A stretch of DNA of 64,000 nucleotides. Source: Dendrobium chrysotoxum. Taxonomy: Eukaryota; Streptophyta; Magnoliopsida; Asparagales; Orchidaceae. Positions 56,613 through 64,000 of this stretch are shown here, in pieces. The DNA lies in contig CM034310.1 in NCBI GenBank assembly GCA_019925795.1, positions 20,232,764 through 20,296,763 on the forward strand, written 5' to 3'. The notes below the pieces were generated by a model. That model did not search any database, was not told the origin of the DNA, and saw only the letters and a list, made by a program, of their open reading frames with translations. Position 1 is the stretch's first letter; each line of letters opens with the position of its first letter. Both the position numbers and the translations under genes were made by a program.

Positions 56613-57028
56613 GGGAAGAGAAAAATGGATAACATTGAAGATGATGAAGATTTGGCATTCATAGATACAATTGGAGAAGAAGATTCCCTTGATAACCAAT
56701 TTAGTGAATAACATTGAATAATGATGAGATTAGATGTTTTTTCTTATTTGTATTTTGGGAGTTTTGATAGACTTATATTTTGTAGTTCTGTATTTTGAAT
56801 TATGCTATGAGATGCATCTATTTTATTGTCTTCCACTAATTTCAATTGTTATTTAGTTGTTTTTATAGTATGATAGTCTCTAACTGTTATTTACCTGCTA
56901 AAATAGTTAAATTCTCATTTACGCAATTCTTTGTCCGTGAGGCTTACGCCTCACACCGCCTCGAGGCTTACGCCTCGCCTCACGGACGAAAAACGCCTCG
57001 AGGCTTATTTACGCAATTTTAAACCTTG
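53768..57028 (+). mobile_element. hAT DNA transposon, 3,261 bp
   Basis: The left terminus CACTGTTTAAAATTGCGCAA and the reverse complement of the right terminus, CAAGGTTTAAAATTGCGTAA, are imperfect TIRs of about 20 bp flanked by a perfect ATCTAAGC TSD. Subterminal palindromic words (GAGGCTTACGCCTC, TGAGGCGTAAGCCTCA and GGCGCGCCTTGAGGCGCG) cluster at 53790-53945 and 56938-57005, likely transposase-binding sites. It carries a spliced transposase gene with inactivating changes. The flanks are interrupted copies of a repeat whose uninterrupted relative lies at about 63300-64000. Confidence 0.93.
54268..56711 (+). pseudogene. hAT transposase, spliced, with a nonsense codon and damaged BED finger
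   Basis: Exons: 54268-55382, 55454-56040, 56122-56541 and 56614-56711; introns have GT-AG borders, and the last contains a (TA)n run. A non-coding first exon ending near 54107 (GCCG|GTGAGC) and an acceptor GCATTAG at 54261 are plausible. Domains in order: BED-type zinc finger (NFCDKVVKGGVTRMKEHLSGSH), where the first Cys of the CX2C pair reads Tyr (KYNFC); DUF659-like core (TIMSDGWSDMKSRSLINIL, VVTDNASAYKAAG, TPCAAHCIDLILEALG); and C-terminal hAT dimerisation domain (SGCERNWSTYSQVQTKRRNR). An in-frame TAG occurs in exon 2 at about 55650, after STRPLV. The copy is therefore unlikely to encode a working transposase. Confidence 0.85.
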
Positions 57029-57036
57029 ATCTAAGC
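57029..57036 (+). repeat. 8-bp TSD ATCTAAGC, right copy
   Basis: Matches 53760-53767. Confidence 0.95.
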
Positions 57037-59309
57037 AAATCACCTTTAAGTTTTCCTTTGATGACCACGCACACGCAATCTATTAAAACTAGTTTGTTTA
57101 TACTTTATTGTTTGTGTTGTACATATTGCAATCTTGGCAATAGAGATTGTATATTCTTGGCTTTTAGCTTTGATCTTGTACACCACCATAGCCTTTGAAG
57201 GTTTTAAAATGATATTATACTTTTAACCTTAGTTTTGTGTTTGCCTAGCCTGTGAAGGATAAGTGATTACAATTGTGCTCGCCATATGTAAGAGAGTATT
57301 GTGTACTAGCTACTCATGCTAAGTAGAGGACTTCTCCACTATGAGGAATTAGTGGAAACTAAGCGACGGTGTGCATAAGTATGAATGTAGATCGATTGGA
57401 ATTCAAACCATGTACAAATCATTGTGTCCATCGATCTCTTTCTAGCTAAATTCATTTCTTTCATTATTACTTGGTTTACATGCTTTTATGTTTATATGAT
57501 ATTTTGGATAGACATGTGGTCATACACTAGTGTTGTAGAGTAATCCTTGTAGTTAGTTTGTTTATGTGATGTTTTGGATGTTCATATTCTCATAGGTTTC
57601 TTGCGACCATTTTTTATGGCTAAATTCATTTAATTGCACTATTATGCTAGCATCCATCTCAATCTACTGTAATTAGTTCATTTATAATTTTGCTTTTGCA
57701 CATCTTGGAATCTTATTTATATAGATTGTATACTCTTAGTAATGTTATGCTAGTATACTATCAAATCCTTAGAAGTTTTGGAAATGTATTAGAAATGTAA
57801 CCATGGTTTCAAATTTGGATGCTCATGTGGAATTGGGAGAATTCCAAAAAGTTGGAGATCCAACTACATGGAGATAAGTAGTCTGATGGCCCATACAGAT
57901 AAGTGATTACAATTGTGCTTGTTGGGTGTAAAATAGTATGATGCATTAGCTACTTCCTTAACAAGAAGAGGGCTTTTTCATCATTAAGATTAGTGAAATT
58001 CTAAATGTGGTGTAAAAGTCTGGATATAAACCACGTAAAATCATTTGTCCATCTCATGATAGGAAGATTCATTTAATTACACTATTAATTACTTGGTTTA
58101 CAAGCTTTATATTTATGAGATTTTGAATGATTATATACTGACTTACTTGTCCATCTCTTTCTAGCTATATTTATATGTTAGTATAATTATGCTTTTATTA
58201 TCATGTAGAGTAATCCTTATATTGAGCTTTATATTATTATACTCTTATACCTAACATTGTGTCTTTATTGTCATAATCATTATTGTGTGAACACAGCATG
58301 TTGTGTGATTAGGTGTTTGATGTGCTAAGAGATCTTAGCTTGTAAGGTTGCGTATATCTATCATCATTGAGCTCATTTGTTTATGTACTTGCACATATGG
58401 CTTACTTGTATCCAAACACCACAGGACGTTTGTTTGGGTAAACTTGTTGGTTGCATTAATAGCTCATAAGTTTGCTTGCTAATATTGTTTAGTAAGATGA
58501 TTTATACTGCGCTTTTAACTTGTTCACTCATGGTAGCATAACACATCTTGAAGAATTGTAGACTCACCTACAGTTGTATTTGTGTATATTTAATTTATTT
58601 GCTTATATTCTATATGCTTATTTTATGGCATTAAATTGGAATAGTTTTGAAAGAAATTTTAAGTGACGGTCACACACTTAGTTTACACCCATTTATGCGT
58701 GCCTTTAACTATCAATTAATATTAAAGCTTAATGCCCATGATGTTTTTTATTAGGCTTAAAATCCTAAATTAAGATGGCACACACTAGTTATTCTTTGTA
58801 CATGGTCAATCTATTGCTGCCAATTATTCTTTGTACTTGGTCAATTTATTGCTATACAATTTTGTTTCTTTAAAAAAAAGAAATTGTAATTTTAAAATGC
58901 ATTGATTTAAAATAATGGCATTTAATGAAGAATGGATATTCCCCGTCTACTCTTGACATGAGTAACATTTTTACTGAAAAAATCATTTGATTTTGCATTC
59001 ACAAGGTATTCAAAATATTTCCCAATTGAATGTTAAATCTATCATATGGATTATTGGACAGTCATGCCGGAAATTTGTACACATATTTCTATATTAAAAA
59101 CTAACAATGATATTTTGATGCAAAGGTTTAAAGCGTAATACAAAGATGCAAGAAAAATAGTTTATTTTTTTTAGTCTTGTATTCACCTTTACTTTAGGAT
59201 ATTTAAGAATGATATGTGACATATTTTTTATGTTGAGTGCCCTAAAGCCTCAAAAGAAAAAATCTTATAGACATCTATCAAAGAAGAAGAAAAGGAAGAA
59301 GAAGATTAC
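57037..59309. other. AT-rich repeat-derived region without a recognised gene
   Basis: 57037-57330 continues the repeat split by the hAT element (GATTACAATTGTGCTCGCCA, then GTAGAGGACTTCTCC). A more diverged relative of the same stretch is at about 57660-57980. The rest shows no coding potential I can recognise. Confidence 0.6.
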
Positions 59310-60492
59310 CAAGGGGTTTTTTGATTGGACAAAAAATGAATACAGTGTAAAAGGAAAGCAGTGTAAAATGAATACAAAGTAAACTGATACTTTGGAGTTC
59401 TTGGGATAAGTGTAAAATAAATTCAGGTTAATAATTCTTTTTGTTTGGTTTGAAATAAAATGAATGTAGTGTAAAGTTTAAAGATGTGGTGGTAGTGGTG
59501 GCGGCGGTGGCAGAGTGCGGCGGCGGCCAGTGGCTATGATAGCCGGTGGCTAGTGGCGGTGGTGGCAAGGGTTGTCAAAAATGGGTTGCGGGTCAGGTTC
59601 AGGTCGAACCCGATATTGACCAGCTACAATTTGACATGACCCGAACCCGACCCATTTTTGCAAATGAGTCAGAAATTCCAACCCAGACCCCACCCGCCGA
59701 GGTACCGGGTTGACTCGACCTGACCCACTAACCCGGAATAAACACAGGCGTGAGCAGGTTCGGCCGGTTTGGGGCTTCGGGTTGGGCGCGAGCGTCAAGT
59801 GCAGCCTATGCGATTGTGCGGGCGCTGGAGCAGGCGAGGCCGCAAGGGTACGGTCGTGCGAGCAAGAGTGGCCAGCGGGGCGTGGTGCGGCGCACGGGAA
59901 CACAGTGTGAATGGGTGCGAGGATAGGTGCGTGCAAGCTCGTGTGCGTGTGTGGACTGGTGCTCGAGTAGCTGAGCGGGTGCGCAGGTTCGAGCGATTGA
60001 ATAAGACTGCGGTAGCGGGTGCGTGAGCGGGTTGGGCCGGTGGGGGGCTATGCGCGTGCAATGCCACCCACGTCAGTTTTGGGTTGATTTCGAGTTTTTG
60101 GGTCAACTCGAACTCGACCCAATTTTAAAAACGGGTTAGGTTCCTAAACCCGAACCCGACCCATCTGACAAAAGAGTTGTGACCCAAACCTAGAATTTTT
60201 CGGGTCAGGTTTTGGGTCAGGTCAAATATTGACACCCCTAGTGGTGGATAGAGGCGAGTGGAGGTGGCCGAAGGTGGTGATAGTTGGCGGTCAAGAAAAC
60301 TTGCTTGCGGTGTAAACCGTTCTCGCTCAAAATTGGGCGAGTTTGATTTACCTCAAAAATGAACTAGAATGATTTACACTACATATACTTTACTTTGCAT
60401 TCCTTTTTCATCTAACCAAACACCAAAATTTTCAAAAACCTTGCATATGAAATACTTTACACTCTTATATAATCCAACCAAATAGCCCATAA
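59310..60492. mobile_element. Foldback element containing a GC-rich hAT-like insert
   Basis: The outer arms are inverted. The left (59310-59470) has GGGTTTTTTGATTGG, AGTGTAAAA and TTTGGTTTGAA; the right (60345-60492) has their complements (TTTACACTAC, TTACACTCTT, CAACCAAATAGCCC). The inner element at about 59568-60240 starts AAGGGTTGTCAAAAATGGG and ends GTCAAATATTGACACCCCTA, inverted ends of the AGGGGTGTCAA class, rich in GGGTCAGGT/ACCCGACCC words. The TSDs are obscured by surrounding GGTGGT repeats. The frames in its GC-rich core (59550-60106) are not genes. Confidence 0.5.
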
Positions 60493-63299
60493 GGCAAACA
60501 AAAGAAAAGAACTCATGATTTCCTAGTAGCATAAATTGGAGAATTAAAAGCACAAGCCCACAACTCTTGCTCAAATTCTACTCAAACTATGACAACAACA
60601 TAGTAAATGAATTATTTTATGATGAGTGGTCAAATGCTTTTATGAGTTATTTATTAAATATGAAATGGAAAAATAAGTATATATGTGTACAGGATACCAA
60701 AACTTAAAAGGATATTATTGATATTTTGAAAAATGAATCCGTCAAGCATGAAATTATAGATTTAAGCGAAAAAATAGCTATGTTTCATGCTTGTAGAAGA
60801 GAATGATAAACTTAGGAATGATTTATCTTCTTACATGCACGATCTGGAATAGCTGAATGATCAATCAAATTGATGTTGTTTCTTAGAAATTGAATATGAA
60901 AACTTAGGGATGAGGTTACTAGTTTGAAATGTGAACTTGACTTCTTTGGCTAATACTTCCGCATCTAGTGTTCAACCAATACTGGTAACCATGACATTGA
61001 TATTCATTATATTAAAATTAAAGCCTTTAGAAGATGAAAATTCTAGTGTGAAAACTAGAGTGAATGATTTATATATTTCCTCTATTAGCACTACAACTTC
61101 TTGTAACATGCTGCATATTTGTTGCACATCAAGTATGATACACATTCACCTGAAGTATGATAGCAAGATTGTTAAATATTTTATGCATATGTTGCTCAAA
61201 AATTATTGTAATTATTATAATAAATTCAAGTATGTTTCCTACATTTAAGGAATCCATCAACACCATTAATTAATTATTACATGTTTTAATTTCAAAAGGT
61301 ACTTCTTTATGTTGACCACCACCAACACATGTTTCTAGTGTACACGGTACTAATGTTAGTAGACCTAAACTTATTTAGATATCAAAGTTCATGAACTCGA
61401 TACTTGGTATAGATATGTCTTCATGGAAGACTAATGAAGACATGTCAATGAGGTTTAGAATATGCAAGTTCAAAGATGAAAATATTTCAAAGTATGTGTC
61501 CATAATCTAGATTTAGAAGACATGGTATGAGCTAATATGTTTGGTAACATCTTTATATTTTCTTACTCGGGTTTATGGTATGAGCTATAGACTCGTGTTG
61601 TATTGAATGAAACTGAGCATCTACAAGTGTGTTAGCTTGAATGCACCTGCTATTATGTACTCATAGTTTTTTATCATTATTGGATGAGTCATAATAGCAG
61701 CAAGACTATGATGATCGTTTGCAGAATTACACGATTCACAGAATGCTGTCTTCGGGTTAGAACTAATATTAATGTAATCAAGTTTAGAGAAAAAATAGGT
61801 GCCAAGGTATCTACACCATAATTTGGTGTCCAATGGGTTAATTGATCCACTTGATCTTTCAGATCTTTCACCATATTGTATAAGATATTAAGTTGATGAT
61901 TAGTTTTATCATTTAAGGTGTTTGAGTTTTTATTAAAGTTTACAAAATGATTCATTAACACATAGTAGGGGGTTCCATGATGAACTTAAAAGGAAATGTA
62001 ATGCAAGCTTGAAAGAAAATTTAAAGGCCTATTGCACTACTAAAAACCAATATTCATAAACATAAATAATAAATTACTATAAATTTAACCTTCAAAACGA
62101 GATCATCAACACTTGAAACTTGATGTAGATGTATGAGTGTCTTGAGTATTACTTTTATTCGAGATTGTTGTACCCTTCAAATCTTACCTTGAGATGTTAT
62201 GGACTTTTTTAGTTTTATTACCAATTGAAGGCTAATGGTGTTAGGGTTCTTAAGTGACCGAATAGTGGTATAGTGTGTAGTTTTATGATAATAGGATGGG
62301 GTATGAGTTGATGTGGTTGAGCAAGCTTAAATTAAAATGAGTGTCCGAGATAGAGACGAAGATTAGAGAGGTAAAATAATGAATAGACACAAAGACAAGA
62401 TGACGATTCTACCTAAGAATTTCTGAGGGAAGAAGCCAACAAGCTACTTCAAAATCACTTTCAAATAAGCAAACTTCTTATTAATTCTTCAATGATCTCC
62501 AGGGTTACATGATTCTTGTACATATAAAGCATTACATAGTAGTAAATAAAAATAGCCTTAACCAAGCAAGGGATTTGGCCAACCCATATATGGAAGGTTT
62601 GGATCCACTCCACACTAAAATTATTGATTTAAATTCAAGTGCTTAGGAAAGAGAGTAGCAATTTTAATAACGCATATATTTATTTCCAATCAATGTGTGT
62701 GTGGGGGGCGGGGGTGGAGGCGGGGTAATGAATGACTCCTCCATCATAATGATTTGCTTGATTTTCTTAAAGGTAATCACCATGTTTATGTTTGATAATA
62801 ATTAGTGTTTTGCATCACGAATCACATGTAGTGTCATCTAATTATTTATTGAGTTCGTATTAAACCATTAATTACTATTTAGTATTCACTGAGTATTTTT
62901 CATATTAAAATACAATTTATTAAACCATGAAAATGAAAACTTATTTGTTAAGCTACCTTGAAGAGTTTCTAATCTCAAGAGTCGAGACAAGATTCAAAAT
63001 GACAATTCATGAATAATAAAGGATTCAAATATTGTTCCAAGGCTCATAGCTTAGTTTGAGAATTTAGATTATTATTCTATATATTTGCTTGCATTTGATT
63101 TATCCAAAGATTCAAGTATAATGAATACAAGTAAAACTTGATGAGATTGACTTGTTATTTTTAAATATTACCAAAAAAATTATTTTATATTATTAAATAA
63201 TTTTAGCAATTTACTTGGTTCAATTTTCATATAAATAGCATAGTTTGCCAAAATGATTAAATGTCTACTATATAATTAATTATGTCATTAAGTGTTTAC
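60493..63299. other. AT-rich region, possibly a decayed copia gag, no intact gene
   Basis: At about 60740-60960 broken frames resemble the leucine/asparagine-rich coiled region of SIRE-like copia Gag (NDKLRNDLSSYMHDLE type). This is weak. The remainder to 63299 shows no recognisable feature. Confidence 0.3.
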
Positions 63300-64000
63300 A
63301 ATCTTAATAGCATATCATTAATTCCTTATTTTATTTATAATCCAAGTACATTATTTATTAGAATAACATTTATTAAAACATTTCATTTGCATTATATATA
63401 AATGAATCATTTACAATTTCCTTTTCAGACTCCCTTTACTATGCCTAGCAAAGCTACAACAGAGCTCACATTGTGTGGCACACAATCGCTCGTCACCTCT
63501 AAAATTGCCCAGTAAAATCTTGGTTTGTTCCAAGTTATATTTAGTTTGGAGAGGATATTAATAATGATCTTTCGAGATTTATTTAAGCAATAAATAATAA
63601 CTAAAACGGAGTAGAAACTAACCACAAAATGCTAAATATAACAATTCAAATATTGCATCCACCCTATTAAGTGTATTGAAAAAAAAAAATAAAGATGTTC
63701 ATCTAAGAAATCTACTTAAGGTTTTTCTTTGATGATTTCTCTCACTCAATCTCTTGTAGTTACTTTATTTATTGTTTTGCTTTTGCAAATTTTGCAATCA
63801 TATTCGTAGAAATTGAATATTTTTAGTTTTTGGTATTAGTTATGTGTAACACTAAAGCTTTCAAAGATTTTAGAAAGGCATTAGACGTGTAATCTTAATT
63901 TTGGATTTTTCTAGCCCAAAAGGATGGATTATTGTGATTGTGCTCACCAACTGTAGGAGAGTAGCATGTATTGGTTACTCCATAATTAAGGAGAGAGCTT
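63300..64000. repeat. Uninterrupted relative of the repeat hit by the hAT element
   Basis: It follows 53390-53767 and then 57029-57330 in the same order: ATAAATGAATCATTTACAATTTCC; GATGTTCATCTAAGAAATCT at about 63693; TTTTCTTTGATGATTTCTC; TTGTGATTGTGCTCACCAA. The hAT sequence is absent, so it represents an empty site. The repeat family is not identified. Confidence 0.7.

Noticed and set aside
59550..60106. Overlapping frames in the GC-rich island
   Set aside because: Chance frames produced by high GC and GGGT repeats; no homology recognised.

Overview
This is nuclear DNA of a flowering plant. Two recognisable host genes have plant-type exon/intron structure, and most of the rest is layered transposable elements. 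I cannot place the species.

Host genes. (1) On the + strand, a peroxisomal (S)-2-hydroxy-acid (glycolate) oxidase-like gene has 11 coding exons between 12906 and 43375. By eye they join into an uninterrupted 366-residue reading frame ending in the peroxisomal signal SRL. Its first intron is 24.5 kb because a 21.4-kb LTR retrotransposon sits in it. (2) On the - strand, tail-to-tail with the first, are the four 3'-most coding exons (47599-51487) of translation initiation factor eIF2B subunit delta. Its 5' exons are not seen in the remaining 12.5 kb.

Transposable elements, left to right. 1-1925: end of an inverted LTR. 1926-11195: 3' internal part and long LTR of an old Ty3/gypsy Tat-lineage (Ogre/Retand-like) element, interrupted at about 6633-8271 by a probable copia-type solo LTR. 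14692-36118: a full-length, very young Tat-lineage element with 4,849-bp LTRs, TSD ATTTC, PBS for tRNA-Arg and dual RNase H; its coding region is broken by one in-frame TGA and one frameshift. 48550-49745: a decayed LINE. 51650-53149: nested hAT-like non-autonomous elements. 53768-57028: a hAT element with perfect 8-bp TSD and a defective spliced transposase gene; a related empty site lies at about 63697. MITE/foldback elements are scattered through introns and intergenic DNA.

Most noteworthy. (a) The copia-type LTR carries seven modules of paired 15-bp dyad-symmetric sites. The two sites of each pair are always 21 bp apart and the modules recur about every 105 bp, an operator-like array upstream of a TATA box. 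(b) The Tat LTR carries five small hairpins kept in the same order in two diverged LTRs, with compensatory base changes. (c) Long AT-rich hairpins, each preceded by a polypurine-tract-like GGGGGCATTT, recur near the 3' end of Tat internal regions, one with a compensatory base-pair change. (d) The oxidase has W108 and L161 of glycolate oxidase replaced (F and P), which suggests changed substrate preference.
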